64,000 nucleotides of DNA, taken from NCBI GenBank assembly GCA_964654605.1, contig CAZZLW010000004.1, forward strand, positions 1 to 64,000, given 5' to 3'. Below the pieces are notes generated by a model. It was not told the DNA's origin. It worked only from the letters and a program-made list of their open reading frames with translations, and did no database searches. Positions 33,041 through 43,467 of the stretch are shown here, piece after piece; the stretch's first letter is position 1, and each line of letters begins with the position of its first letter. The translations under genes and the position numbers were made by a program. Source of the DNA: Raineya sp964654605 (GTDB lineage Bacteria; Bacteroidota; Bacteroidia; Cytophagales; Thermonemataceae).

Positions 33041-34129
33041 ATGAAAAATCTTGCAATTCTTTGCACTTTGCTTGCTTTGGCAATGGTGCAGACCGCCTGT
33101 CATCACGAGGCTCATCACAAAAAAGAAGAACCTACCTTTTTAGTAAGTAAGGTAGTAAAGAAAGATACCACCATCTTCAAAGAATATGTTTGCCAAATTC
33201 GCTCAATTCAGCATATAGAATTGCGTGCTTTGGAAAAAGGTTATTTGCAAAATATTTTTGTAGATGAAGGTAAGCTAGTACGCAAAGGGCAACTGCTTTT
33301 CCAAATAATGCCAATGGTCTATCAGGCTGAAACCAAAAAAGCCTTGGCAGAAGCCAATTTTGCCGAAATAGAACTCAAAAATACGCAAAATCTTGCTGAT
33401 AAAAACATTGTTTCTGCCAACGAGCTTGCTCTTGCCAAAGCCAAATACGATAAAGCCAAAGCCGAACTTGCCTTAGCTCGCACCCATTTAGGTTTTACCG
33501 AAATACGGGCTCCCTTTGATGGCTATGTAGGGCGTTTTATGGTACGATTGGGCAGTTTGCTTGATGAAGGCGAATTACTCACTACACTTTCCGATAATAG
33601 CCGTATGTGGGTGTATTTCAATGTACCCGAAGCAGAATATTTAGATTTTGTAAGCCAAAGCAAAAATCAAAAATTAGACTCTGTGCAACTGATTTTGGCA
33701 AATAATCACCTTTACCCATACAAAGGTTTTGTAGAAACCATAGAAGCCGATTTCAACAACGAAACAGGTAATATTGCATTTCGGGCAACTTTTCTGAACC
33801 CTAATAGCATTCTCCGACACGGCGAAACAGGCAATATCCTGATGCCCGTAAAGCTCCAAAATGCCTTGCTCATTCCCCAAAAAGCCACTTTTGAGGTTTT
33901 GGAGAAGAAATTTGTGTATGTAGTGGATAAAAGCAATATCGTAAGAGCCAGAGAAATAAAAGTAGCCGAAGAAATGCCCCACGCTTTTGCCATAGCCGGC
34001 GGCTTGCAAGAAGGCGACAAAGTGCTGATTGAAGGTTTGCGAAAAGTAAAAGACGGTCAGCATATCAAAATCAAAGTAGTAAGCTTTGATGAGGTAATGA
34101 ATGAAATGAAACATATCTACGCTGAATAA
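33041..34129 (+). CDS. RND efflux periplasmic adaptor (MFP) lipoprotein
   Basis: 362 residues from the ATG at 33041; the 33-codon extension upstream is not signal-like. Lipobox QTAC anchors it. Lipoyl half-domains flank an alpha hairpin: YLQNIFVDEGKLVRKGQLLF, then a helical hairpin KALAEANFAEIELKNTQNLA to KAKAELALARTHLGF, then TEIRAPFDGYVGRFMVRLGS. A beta-barrel (VYFNVPEAEYLDFV) and membrane-proximal domain follow. Works as the bridge between the pump at 34148 and the channel at 37377. A His-rich start of the mature protein (CHHEAHHKKEE) could bind metal, but that is weak. 18 bp separate it from the pump gene. Confidence 0.92.
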   Translation: MKNLAILCTLLALAMVQTACHHEAHHKKEEPTFLVSKVVKKDTTIFKEYVCQIRSIQHIELRALEKGYLQNIFVDEGKLVRKGQLLFQIMPMVYQAETKKALAEANFAEIELKNTQNLADKNIVSANELALAKAKYDKAKAELALARTHLGFTEIRAPFDGYVGRFMVRLGSLLDEGELLTTLSDNSRMWVYFNVPEAEYLDFVSQSKNQKLDSVQLILANNHLYPYKGFVETIEADFNNETGNIAFRATFLNPNSILRHGETGNILMPVKLQNALLIPQKATFEVLEKKFVYVVDKSNIVRAREIKVAEEMPHAFAIAGGLQEGDKVLIEGLRKVKDGQHIKIKVVSFDEVMNEMKHIYAE

Positions 34130-34147
34130 GCCTAAACCTGAAAAGCT

Positions 34148-37100
34148 ATGTTTGCAAAGTTCATTCAAAGACCTGTATTAGCGATTGCTATTTCGCTAAT
34201 CATCATATTTTTGGGGCTTATTTCTATGAAAAGCATTCCTGTTTCGCAATTTCCCGAAATAGCTCCGCCTCGTGTAATGGTATTTATGGCGTACCCCGGT
34301 GCCAGTGCCGATGTGCTCGTCAATACCACGCTTGTACCCCTCGAAAGAGCCATCAATGGCGTACAAGGTATGCAGTACATCATTTCTGATGCCACCAGTG
34401 CAGGCGAAGCCACTATCCAAGTGGTATTTGAACCCGGTACCGACCCCAACGCCGCCGTAGTGAATGTAAAAACACGCGTAGACCAAGTAATGAACAACTT
34501 ACCACCGCTTGTACAACGCGAAGGGATTATTATTACGCCCATTCAGCCCAGTATGCTGATGTACGTGAATTTGTACAGCACCGACAAAAACGCCGACGAG
34601 AAGTTTCTTTACAACTACGCCAACGTGCATATCATTCCCGAACTCCAGCGTATCAAGGGTATGGGAAGGGCTCAAATCTTGGGGTCTCGCAATTATGCGA
34701 TGCGTATTTGGCTCAAACCCGACCGTATGCGAGCCTACAAAGTTTCTACCGAAGAAGTAATGCACGCCATTGATGAGCAAAGTGTAATCGGCAGACCCGG
34801 ACGCTTGGGACTAAGTTCGGGCAAAGAGGTGCAATCATTAGAGTATGTATTGGTGTACAAGGGGCGTTTCAATAAACCCGAAGAATACGGCAATATCATT
34901 GTGCGTGCCAATGCCGAAGGCGAAGTGCTACGCCTGAAAGATGTGGCAAAAGTAGAGCTGGGCAGTGAGTTTTTTGATATTTACTCCAATAAAGATGGCT
35001 ACCCATCAGCTTCTATTGTGCTCAAGCAGAACTTTGGCACCAATGCCAGCGAGCTGATAGAACACGTAAAAGTGAAATTAGAGGAATTGAAAAAAGACTT
35101 CCCTCCGGGAATGAGTTACGAAATCAATTATGATGTTTCTAAATTTTTAGATGCTTCCATAGAGCAAGTAGTACATACTTTGGTAGAAGCCTTTATTTTG
35201 GTAGCGATTGTAGTATTCTTGTTTTTGGGCGATTTCCGCTCTACGCTCATTCCAATTATTGCTGTGCCTATTTCTTTGGTGGGGGCGTTTATTTTTATGA
35301 AGTTTTTGGGGCTTACTATCAACCTCATTACGCTTTTTGCTTTGGTACTTGCCATCGGGATTGTGGTTGATGATGCGATTGTGGTGGTAGAAGCTGTACA
35401 CGCTAAAATGGCAGAGGAGCATCTCAATCCTTATCAGGCAGTAAAAAAAGTTTTGGGTGAAATCGGTGGGGCTATTATTGCCATTACTTTGGTAATGACG
35501 GCTGTATTTGTACCCATTACGTTTATGACGGGTCCTGTCGGAATGTTTTACAGGCAGTTTTCTATTACAATGGCAAGTTCTATCATTCTATCAGGGCTGA
35601 TAGCTCTTACGCTTACGCCTGTGCTTTCGGCAATGATTTTGAAGCCACACAACCCGCATCATTCGCATCGCCGAAGCCCTGTACAAATCTTTTTGGATTG
35701 GTTTAATCGGAATTTTGAACGTCTTACAGGGAAATATACGAAAGTGCTATCGCTCATTGTCAATAGGCGTTTGCTTACATTTGGCATTTTGGCAGCTTTT
35801 GGATTTGGTATTTTTGCTGTCAATCAGACCTTGCCCGCAGGTTTTATACCCAACGAAGACCAAGGAATGATTTATGCCATTATCCAAACGCCGCCCGGCT
35901 CTACTTTGGAGCGTACCAATGAGGTTTCTCGCCAACTCCAAAAAATTGCCGAAGAGATTGATGGCATACAATCGGTAACTTCGCTGGCGGGCTACGAAAT
36001 CCTTACCGAAGGTCGCGGCTCTAATGCAGGTACTTGCCTTATCAACCTGAAAGATTGGGCAAAACGCAAAAACTCCGTGAAAGAAATTATAGAAGAGTTG
36101 GAAGAGAAAGCCAAAGATTTGGGAGCGGTGATAGAATTTTTTGAGCCACCCGCTGTACCCGGTTACGGTTCTTCTGATGGTTTTTCTTTGCGTTTGTTGG
36201 ATAAAAGTACCGAAATTGACTATCAGGAGTTTGATAAGGTGAATAAGGAATTTATGGAGGCTTTGAGCAAAAGAAAAGAACTAACAGGGCTTTTCACTTT
36301 CTACGCCGCCAATTATCCACAATACGAACTTGTGATAGACAATGCCCAAGCAATGCAGAAAGGCATTTCTATTGGCAAAGCAATGGAAAACCTCAATATC
36401 CTGATTGGTAGTACTTACGAACAGGGTTTTACACGTTTCCAAAACTTTTTCAAGGTTTATACACAAGCCTCCCCCGAGTATCGCAAAATCCCTTCGGATT
36501 TGACCAACCTTTTCATCAAAAACGAAAAAGGAGATATGGTGCCTTATTCTTCTTTTATGAAACTCGTAAAAACCCAAGGACCCAACGAAATCACACGTTT
36601 CAATCTTTATACCTCATCGGCTATCAGGGGCGTGCCTGCCGAAGGTTATACCACCGGCGATGCGATTAAGGCTATTCAGGAGGTAGCCCAAGAAACACTG
36701 CCACAAGGCTACGATATTGCTTGGGAAGGACTTTCTTACGACGAAGCAGGGCGAGGCAACGAGGCTATTTATGTGTTTGTAATTGTGCTGGTCTTTGTAT
36801 ATTTAGTGCTGGCTTCGCAATACGAGAGTTTCATTATTCCTTTGGCAGTGGTATTTTCCTTGCCTGTGGGGGTGTTTGGCTCTTTTGCAATGCTGAAAAT
36901 GATGGGTTTGGCAAATGATATTTATGCCCAAATCGGTTTGATTATGCTGGTGGGTTTGCTGGGTAAAAATGCCGTGCTGATAGTGGAATTTGCCGTGCAA
37001 AAACGCCAAGAAGGAGCAAGCATTTTAGAGGCGGCTATTGAAGGGGCTAAAGTGCGTTTCCGTCCTATCCTGATGACTTCCTTTGCTTTTATTGCAGGGC

Positions 37101-37393
37101 TGATACCCTTGGTACGAGCCACAGGAGCAGGGGCTATCGGCAACCGCACCATCGGCTCTTCGGCTATGGGAGGTATGCTCTTGGGTACTATTATCGGCGT
37201 GCTGATTATCCCCGGTTTGTACTATATTTTTGGCAAAATGGCTGATGGCAAAAAACTCATCAAAGATGAAGACGAAAACCCGCTCACCGAAGATTTTATG
37301 GATAATAAGGTGCAGAAAAAATCAGTCTTGCTCAAATTCAAAAAATTATTCAGCAAAAAAGTCAAAGTACAAGAAAATGGAAGCATTGAATAA
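34148..37393 (+). CDS. RND efflux pump, HAE1 (AcrB-like) permease
   Basis: 1081 residues, typical HAE1 length. N-terminus FAKFIQRPVLAIAISLIIIF, the porter-domain motif AYPGASADVLVNTTLVPLER, and TM4 ALVLAIGIVVDDAIVVVEAV with the paired aspartates used in proton relay. Repeated TM block at the C-terminus (SFAFIAGLIPLVRATGAGAI). The AcrB-type sequence VYLVLASQYESFIIPLAVVF is present. It is a hydrophobe/amphiphile drug exporter rather than a heavy-metal (CusA) pump, as no Met triad is apparent. It overlaps the outer-membrane factor gene by 17 bp. The local base composition is higher in GC than in the neighbouring dab genes. Confidence 0.95.
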   Translation: MFAKFIQRPVLAIAISLIIIFLGLISMKSIPVSQFPEIAPPRVMVFMAYPGASADVLVNTTLVPLERAINGVQGMQYIISDATSAGEATIQVVFEPGTDPNAAVVNVKTRVDQVMNNLPPLVQREGIIITPIQPSMLMYVNLYSTDKNADEKFLYNYANVHIIPELQRIKGMGRAQILGSRNYAMRIWLKPDRMRAYKVSTEEVMHAIDEQSVIGRPGRLGLSSGKEVQSLEYVLVYKGRFNKPEEYGNIIVRANAEGEVLRLKDVAKVELGSEFFDIYSNKDGYPSASIVLKQNFGTNASELIEHVKVKLEELKKDFPPGMSYEINYDVSKFLDASIEQVVHTLVEAFILVAIVVFLFLGDFRSTLIPIIAVPISLVGAFIFMKFLGLTINLITLFALVLAIGIVVDDAIVVVEAVHAKMAEEHLNPYQAVKKVLGEIGGAIIAITLVMTAVFVPITFMTGPVGMFYRQFSITMASSIILSGLIALTLTPVLSAMILKPHNPHHSHRRSPVQIFLDWFNRNFERLTGKYTKVLSLIVNRRLLTFGILAAFGFGIFAVNQTLPAGFIPNEDQGMIYAIIQTPPGSTLERTNEVSRQLQKIAEEIDGIQSVTSLAGYEILTEGRGSNAGTCLINLKDWAKRKNSVKEIIEELEEKAKDLGAVIEFFEPPAVPGYGSSDGFSLRLLDKSTEIDYQEFDKVNKEFMEALSKRKELTGLFTFYAANYPQYELVIDNAQAMQKGISIGKAMENLNILIGSTYEQGFTRFQNFFKVYTQASPEYRKIPSDLTNLFIKNEKGDMVPYSSFMKLVKTQGPNEITRFNLYTSSAIRGVPAEGYTTGDAIKAIQEVAQETLPQGYDIAWEGLSYDEAGRGNEAIYVFVIVLVFVYLVLASQYESFIIPLAVVFSLPVGVFGSFAMLKMMGLANDIYAQIGLIMLVGLLGKNAVLIVEFAVQKRQEGASILEAAIEGAKVRFRPILMTSFAFIAGLIPLVRATGAGAIGNRTIGSSAMGGMLLGTIIGVLIIPGLYYIFGKMADGKKLIKDEDENPLTEDFMDNKVQKKSVLLKFKKLFSKKVKVQENGSIE

Positions 37394-38798
37394 AATTTTC
37401 ATCATATTTTTACTGGTGGCTCTGGGGACGGCTTGCAAAGCTCCCCAATATGCCGTAAAAACTCGCTCGCAAAATTTGCCCCAAGAGTTTGCTCAAAATG
37501 CAGATACCAATTCTTTGGCAAAAATTTCTTGGAAAGACTATTTCCAAGACCCCAACCTCACGGCTCTGATAGATACAGCCTTGCAAAACAACCAAGAAAT
37601 GAGCATTTTGGAGCAAGAAATTGCCATTAGCCAAAATGAAATCAGGGCGAGGCGAGGCGAATATCTGCCCTCCGTAACGCTCAATGCAGGTGCAGGAGCC
37701 GATAGGGTAGGCAGATTTACACGATTTGGAGCTTTGGAAGAAAGCACCGAAATAGAGCCGGGCAAAGCCTTTCCCAAGGTTTTCAGCGATTTTGTGGTAG
37801 GCTTCAATGCCTCTTGGGAATTGGACGTTTGGAAAAGGCTTCGCAATGCCAAAAAAGCCGCAGTAGCTCGTTATATGGCAAGCAAGGAGGGTAAAAATTT
37901 CTTTACCACCCAGCTTGTCGCCGAAATTGCCAGTTCTTATTACGAGCTTTTGGCTTTGGATAATCTATTAGAAATTGTAAAGCAAAACATTGATATTCAG
38001 AAAAATGCTTTGGAGGTAGTAAAACAAGAGAAAAACTCGGCGAAAGTATCACAACTGGCTGTCAATCGTTTTGAAGCTCAATTGCTCAATACTACCAATT
38101 TGCAATACGAAATCAAGCAAAAAATCACCGAAACCGAAAATCGCTTGCATTTGCTTACAGGGGGCTTCCCGAAGGGCATTCCTCGCAGTATAGCCAGTTT
38201 TCATAGCATCGGGGTAGATTCTTTGCGAGTGGGTGTACCGAGCCAACTGCTACGCCATCGTCCTGATATACGCCAAGCCGAATGGGACTTGCAAGCGGCA
38301 AAATTGGATATTGCTTCTGCCCGAGCCGCTTTCAATCCTGCTTTTCGCCTGAATGGCTTTGCAGGTGTGCAGGCATTTCAGCCTCATTTGCTTTTCAATC
38401 CCGAATCGCTTATTTTTTCGCTAATGGGCGATATGATTGCCCCGCTTGTCAATAGAAATGCCCTGCAAGCCAATTATTATTCGGCTCATCATAGGCAAGC
38501 TCAAATCATATACAGGTATCAGCAAAGGGTGCTTGCGGCGTATTTGGAAGTGCAAACGCAATGGGCGGCAGTGAAAAACTATTCGCAAAGCTACCAAACT
38601 AAAAGCAAAGAAGCTGAAATTTTGAGCCAATCGGTAGATATTTCGGGTGAGCTATTCAAATATGCTCGTGCCGACTATATGGAGGTACTGCTCACCCAAC
38701 GCGAAGCCCTCAATGTAAAAATGGAACTTACCGAAATTAAATTACGCCAGCTACTTGCCAAAGTGAATATCTACCGAGCTTTGGGCGGCGGGTGGTAA
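37377..38798 (+). CDS. outer-membrane efflux factor (OprM/NodT family)
   Basis: 473 residues from the ATG at 37377, which starts a lipoprotein signal peptide with lipobox GTAC; a 49-codon extension inside the pump gene was rejected. Two TolC-like repeats are visible: WKDYFQDPNLTALIDTALQN with NQEMSILEQEIAISQNEIRA, and VPSQLLRHRPDIRQAEWDLQ with AAKLDIASARAAFNPAFRL. The RHRPDIRQAE motif is the NodT signature. Forms the trimeric outer-membrane channel for the RND pump; third gene of the operon. Confidence 0.93.
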   Translation: MEALNKIFIIFLLVALGTACKAPQYAVKTRSQNLPQEFAQNADTNSLAKISWKDYFQDPNLTALIDTALQNNQEMSILEQEIAISQNEIRARRGEYLPSVTLNAGAGADRVGRFTRFGALEESTEIEPGKAFPKVFSDFVVGFNASWELDVWKRLRNAKKAAVARYMASKEGKNFFTTQLVAEIASSYYELLALDNLLEIVKQNIDIQKNALEVVKQEKNSAKVSQLAVNRFEAQLLNTTNLQYEIKQKITETENRLHLLTGGFPKGIPRSIASFHSIGVDSLRVGVPSQLLRHRPDIRQAEWDLQAAKLDIASARAAFNPAFRLNGFAGVQAFQPHLLFNPESLIFSLMGDMIAPLVNRNALQANYYSAHHRQAQIIYRYQQRVLAAYLEVQTQWAAVKNYSQSYQTKSKEAEILSQSVDISGELFKYARADYMEVLLTQREALNVKMELTEIKLRQLLAKVNIYRALGGGW

Positions 38799-38942
38799 AA
38801 GCACTTTTGGCAAAACTATTTGTGGAATTAACATAGTAATTTAGGTTGTGCAGTTTGGTGCTTTCCATAGAAACCACTAAACTTTTTTATGAAAGCACAA
38901 TAAAAAGAAGTATAATTCATTCATCTATAAAAACTTTTTGGG

Positions 38943-38950
38943 TAGATTTG
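38943..38950 (+). promoter_or_regulatory. possible -7 element upstream of dabA
   Basis: TAGATTTG fits TAnnTTTG, 38 bp before the dabA start, but no convincing TTTG is found 19-21 bp upstream. The rest of the 190-bp gap shows nothing else. Confidence 0.3.
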
Positions 38951-38988
38951 TAGCCCTTTACGATACATAAGCCAAAAGTTGAAATACT

Positions 38989-41508
38989 ATGGAGGAAAAA
39001 AAAGAAAGTTCTCTTTTTGAGGAAAAATCTGTATTAGAGCATATAAGACATTACTTGCCACATCAAAATCCGTTAAAAGATTTTATTCATCAAAACTCTC
39101 TTTCATCGTTTCAAGATAAGCCTTTTCATTATGCTTTGCGTCTGGCATCACAAAACTTTGGCTATAAGGTATATCTTTCTCTGAATGAATATCGAGATTT
39201 ATACGAAAAGGGAAAAATCAGCCCTGATATTTTACGAACAATCATTGTAGAGAAGAAAGGTAGCCAATACTGGAAAGAATGGCAGGAAAAGTTGCTCAAA
39301 GAGCCTATTCGTGAAAACTGGAAAGGTAAAATAGGAAAGATGTATAGTTTATGGTATGAATGTTATCATATAGATATGCAAGATGAAGTGCATAGCTTTC
39401 TTTTGCGTTTGGTGAGTGCCTATACTGATCAGGGGGTTGCCTTTCAAAAATTTCCAATTGTTGAAAAAACATTTTTAGATGCAATCAAAGAGATAGAAAA
39501 AGAGGCTATTTTCAAAACTTTTTATAGCTCAAGAGTTAGAAATATTCTTTTGAATTCACACTTTACTATCAAAAAACTTCTTGATATTTTAGTTGGTGAT
39601 GAAAAATACTATGAGCAATATCTCTTTGAGCAACAATTTGCTCACCCTGGTTGGTCTGGAATGATAGCTTTATTGGAAAAACACCCAGAAAGTCTTTTTG
39701 ATAAAAGAAAAATCTCTTTGCACGATTTTATCTTTATAGAACTACTTTTGGAAATAGATGCTCTGGATAAAAAGTTTGGTGAAGGCAAATGGCAGTCTAT
39801 GGCTCATAAATGTTCTGAAAAACTTAGTGAAGTTTCCCCTTTACTGCCATTTAGAGTAGAATTTGATGAAATGTTTGAAGTACTTGAGCTATGGCAAGAA
39901 GCCTACGAGTGGTCTTTCTACGATCAAGTGCTTAAAGGTTTGCAAATCGCCCCCCAAAAAGAAGAAAAAAAAGATAAATATAGTTTTCAAGGTATTTTTT
40001 GTATTGATGACAGGTGTTGTTCTATTCGTAGATATGTTGAAAAATTTTGCAATGCTCAAACTTTCGGCACAGCAGGATTTTTTAATTTTGAGTTTTACTT
40101 TCAGCCTGAGCATAGTCGTTTTTATACTAAATCTTGTCCTGCTCCTGTAGAGCCTAAATACCTAATCAAAGAAACAGAAACCCGCAAGCGTCATCACGAT
40201 AAGGATATTCACTTTCATCGTAATACTAAAAATTTATTTGGAGGTTGGATTATTTCCCAAACACTTGGTTTTTGGTCGGCTTTGCAAATGGCTTGGAACA
40301 TTCTAAAGCCATCTCAAACGCCTGCAATGGTTTCCTCTTTTAGACACTTAGACCCTAATAGCAAGCTTTCATTGCAATTTAATCCTGAACGCTCTAAAAG
40401 GATACATCATCTGCAAGTGGGGTTCAACTTAGATGAGTTAGCAGAACGCTTAGAAAGTCTCTTTATGGGTATGGGTCTGACGAAAGATTTTTGCAATTTA
40501 GTGTATATTATTGGGCACGGGTCTAGCAGTGTTAATAACACACATTACGCAGGGTACGATTGCGGAGCTTGTAGTGGTAAAGTTGGTTCGGTAAATGCCC
40601 GTGTAGCCGCTCTTGCGGCAAATAAGCCCGAAGTAAGAGCTATTCTTAAAAAGAGGGGTATAATTATTCCTGAAACAACCCAGTTTTTAGGGGCTTTACA
40701 CGATACTACTCGCGACGAAATATGGTTTTATGATGAGCATATTCTTAAAGGAAAAAACAAAATTTTACACGAAGAAAATAAGAAAAACTTTCAGGTGGCT
40801 CTTGCTTACAACGCAAAAGAAAGGGCAAGAAGATTTCTAAATATTCATATCAATGAAAAAGCTGAAAAAGTACATCAAAAAGTTAAGTTACGTTCGCTTT
40901 CACTCTTTGAACCTCGTCCTGAATGGAATCACGCAACCAATGCTTTGTGTATTGTAGGTAAGAGAGAAGATAATAAGCATCTTTTTCTTGATAGACGTTC
41001 GTTCCTCAACTCTTATGATTATTCCCAAGACCTTGATGGTAAGCATTTGCTTGTTATTTTGAAAGCAGTAGCACCTGTTTGTGGAGGTATCAATTTGGAA
41101 TATTATTTTTCTAAAGTAGATAGGTATCGATTGGGGGCGGGTTCTAAATTGCCGCATAACGTTATTGGACTAATTGGTGTTGGTAATGGTATAGAAGGCG
41201 ATTTACGTACGGGTTTACCTGAACAGATGCTTAATATTCACGAACCGCTACGTTTGCTTGTAGTAGTAGAACACTTTCCTGATGTTGTAGATAGAGTGAT
41301 TCGTCAAGATGAAAAAACCTTTGAGTGGTTTGCAAACGAATGGATACACCTTGTAGTGCTTCAGCCTGAAAATAAAAGGCTGTATCGCTTTTGTAAAAAT
41401 GCTTGGCAGGAGTATGTACCTCTGACATCTTTTTTGCCTACAATAGATAACTTGGATAAACTTTTTGAAAATCAAAGAGAAACTATACCTGTTTCTTTGA
41501 TAAAATAA
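38989..41508 (+). CDS. dabA: DabA: inorganic carbon uptake subunit (DUF2309)
   Basis: 839 residues, the zinc-containing, beta-carbonic-anhydrase-like subunit of the DAB transporter, thought to hydrate CO2 vectorially to bicarbonate. The zinc ligands are recognisable: Cys338 and Asp340 (FCIDDRC), His510 (IIGHGSS) and Cys525 (YDCGACSG); the spacing of 15 between His and the last Cys equals that of the Halothiobacillus protein as I recall it. The signature HVGHG-like and CSGKVGSVNARVAALAANKP segments are present. No N-terminal signal or membrane helix; it is peripheral and pairs with DabB encoded 9 bp downstream. Such pairs in heterotrophs supply bicarbonate to carboxylases at low CO2. Confidence 0.93.
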   Translation: MEEKKESSLFEEKSVLEHIRHYLPHQNPLKDFIHQNSLSSFQDKPFHYALRLASQNFGYKVYLSLNEYRDLYEKGKISPDILRTIIVEKKGSQYWKEWQEKLLKEPIRENWKGKIGKMYSLWYECYHIDMQDEVHSFLLRLVSAYTDQGVAFQKFPIVEKTFLDAIKEIEKEAIFKTFYSSRVRNILLNSHFTIKKLLDILVGDEKYYEQYLFEQQFAHPGWSGMIALLEKHPESLFDKRKISLHDFIFIELLLEIDALDKKFGEGKWQSMAHKCSEKLSEVSPLLPFRVEFDEMFEVLELWQEAYEWSFYDQVLKGLQIAPQKEEKKDKYSFQGIFCIDDRCCSIRRYVEKFCNAQTFGTAGFFNFEFYFQPEHSRFYTKSCPAPVEPKYLIKETETRKRHHDKDIHFHRNTKNLFGGWIISQTLGFWSALQMAWNILKPSQTPAMVSSFRHLDPNSKLSLQFNPERSKRIHHLQVGFNLDELAERLESLFMGMGLTKDFCNLVYIIGHGSSSVNNTHYAGYDCGACSGKVGSVNARVAALAANKPEVRAILKKRGIIIPETTQFLGALHDTTRDEIWFYDEHILKGKNKILHEENKKNFQVALAYNAKERARRFLNIHINEKAEKVHQKVKLRSLSLFEPRPEWNHATNALCIVGKREDNKHLFLDRRSFLNSYDYSQDLDGKHLLVILKAVAPVCGGINLEYYFSKVDRYRLGAGSKLPHNVIGLIGVGNGIEGDLRTGLPEQMLNIHEPLRLLVVVEHFPDVVDRVIRQDEKTFEWFANEWIHLVVLQPENKRLYRFCKNAWQEYVPLTSFLPTIDNLDKLFENQRETIPVSLIK

Positions 41509-41517
41509 AAAGATGCT

Positions 41518-43389
41518 ATGAATTACGAATATTTTTTACTGGTATTTTGCTTGATACCGCTCACAGCTTTTGGTATTACTTTTTTATGGAAAGAGTCTGA
41601 TGAATATAACATTTCTCGTACTACTCTCTATACAGTCACACTCAATTTGATTTTGGTATTAGTTTTCATTATTTTCTGGATTTTTCAAGGATTTACCACT
41701 TACAACATTAAAGAATTCGTTCTTTATGAAAGCGACATATATGTATTTTTAATTGATTTTTACTTTGACAAGATTACAGCAGTTTACTTGTTTGTAGGTG
41801 CAATAATTTCTTTCCTGATTGTTCGGTATAGTGGTTATTATATGCACTTGGAAAGAGGTTTTCGTAGATTTTTTTCAACAATTTCATTTTTTGTTTTTGC
41901 TTATAATTTTACAGTGTTATCGGGCAACTTAGAAACACTTTATGTAGGCTGGGAGATGTTAGGGATAGCTTCTTTTTTGCTGATAGCTTTTTATCGTGAT
42001 AGATATTTACCTGTCAAGAATGCAGTTAAGGTGTTTTCTATTTATAGAATAGGAGATGTTTTTTTCTTACTTGCAATGTGGGCAAGTCATCATTTAGGCT
42101 TCAAAAATATTGATTTTGCAATACTTGCTAACAATGACAAATTGCAAGAGCATTTACTTAGTAATTATGGTGTAACGTTATTCATTGGTATTTGCTTTGG
42201 AATAGTAGCGAGTGTAAAATCAGCTCAATTTCCTTTCGTTTCTTGGGTAGCCCGTGCTATGGAAGGACCTACACCTTCAAGTGCTATTTTTTATGGTTCG
42301 CTTTCACTTCATTTAGGAGTATTTCTTCTTATGCGTACAATGCCTTTTTGGCAAGAAGCTACTTTTTTACAGGTAATTCTTATTTTGATAGGGGCAATTA
42401 CAGCCTTAATTAGCTACTTTACAGCCAGTGTTCAGCCTACTATAAAAACCCAGATTGCTTATGCTTCTACGGCACAAATCGGATTGATTTTTATTGAAAT
42501 TGCTTTGGGTTTTGAAAATATAGCTCTTCTTCATTTTGTTGGAAATGCTTTCTTGCGAACTTATCAACTTTTGGTTTCCCCTTCGGTAGTAGCTTATTTG
42601 ATGCGTGAGCAGTTGTATCATTTCAAACCTCATCGTGTTCTTAAAGGAAAATGGAGTAAAAAAATGAAATATTCTTTATACGTGCTTTCTCTTCAAGAGT
42701 TTCGTTTGGATAAATTAATTTCTTACTTATTTGTACCTTTTAGACAAGTAGGGGCAAAACTCCATTTTCTGACTTACTACAATATTTTTTATTATTTTAT
42801 TCCTTTTTATGTGGTAGGTTGGGGCATATACATATTTGAGCGTTTCTTTCCTGAGTGGATAAGGAATCTATTACCTATTTTATTTGCAGTTATTGCCTTG
42901 CTTATGGTAATGAAGGCTTTTAGTGAAAAGATATATCCAAGATTATCTTGGCTTTTGGTATTCTTAGGGCATTTATGGATTGCTTTGGCAGTGAGCTTGA
43001 ATGAGAAGTTTAGCTTGAATGAAGTTTTTTTGTATTTGAGTGGTGTGTTTATTACTGGCTTAGCAGGTTGGATAGCTCTGGAATGGTTAAAAAAACAAGA
43101 GCCTCAAAATTTCTCTTTAGCCAAAAATTATGGACATTCACACGAGTATCCGCGATTGGGTCAGTTCTTTTTCATTATGGCTTTGGGGTTGATGGGTTTA
43201 CCCCTTACCCCTACATTTATTGGAGAAAAACTTATCATAGGGCACGTTCACCGAAATCAATATTTACTAGCTTTTTTGATTTCATCATTTTTTGTGATAG
43301 AAGGGATTGCTTTGATACGTTTATATGCCAAACTTTTTTTAGGAGTGCATTGTAAAAGCTATCACGAAACTCCCGTACTTACAAGTTAA
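41518..43389 (+). CDS. dabB: DabB: proton-channel subunit of the DAB carbon transporter
   Basis: 623-residue NuoL/MrpA-like membrane protein with about 15 helices, somewhat longer than many DabB proteins. The family core is clear: VGWEMLGIASFLLIAFYRDR, then KSAQFPFVSWVARAMEGPTP with SSAIFYGSLSLHLGVFLLMR, carrying the conserved Glu and Lys of the proton path, and ASTAQIGLIFIEIALGFENI. It is thought to couple proton entry to the carbonic-anhydrase-like DabA. It follows dabA by 9 bp, so the two are co-transcribed. Assignment over a generic NuoL rests on the dabA neighbour. Confidence 0.9.
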   Translation: MNYEYFLLVFCLIPLTAFGITFLWKESDEYNISRTTLYTVTLNLILVLVFIIFWIFQGFTTYNIKEFVLYESDIYVFLIDFYFDKITAVYLFVGAIISFLIVRYSGYYMHLERGFRRFFSTISFFVFAYNFTVLSGNLETLYVGWEMLGIASFLLIAFYRDRYLPVKNAVKVFSIYRIGDVFFLLAMWASHHLGFKNIDFAILANNDKLQEHLLSNYGVTLFIGICFGIVASVKSAQFPFVSWVARAMEGPTPSSAIFYGSLSLHLGVFLLMRTMPFWQEATFLQVILILIGAITALISYFTASVQPTIKTQIAYASTAQIGLIFIEIALGFENIALLHFVGNAFLRTYQLLVSPSVVAYLMREQLYHFKPHRVLKGKWSKKMKYSLYVLSLQEFRLDKLISYLFVPFRQVGAKLHFLTYYNIFYYFIPFYVVGWGIYIFERFFPEWIRNLLPILFAVIALLMVMKAFSEKIYPRLSWLLVFLGHLWIALAVSLNEKFSLNEVFLYLSGVFITGLAGWIALEWLKKQEPQNFSLAKNYGHSHEYPRLGQFFFIMALGLMGLPLTPTFIGEKLIIGHVHRNQYLLAFLISSFFVIEGIALIRLYAKLFLGVHCKSYHETPVLTS

Positions 43390-43467
43390 AAAAAGGTTGT
43401 AGTGTGAATTGATAGTAAAATAAATTACAACTCTTGCCGGCTAAAAATTATTCAAAAAACTGATATA

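Noticed and set aside
37230..37376. N-terminal extension of the outer-membrane efflux factor
   Set aside because: It lies inside the pump gene, and the ATG at 37377 begins a clear lipoprotein signal peptide.
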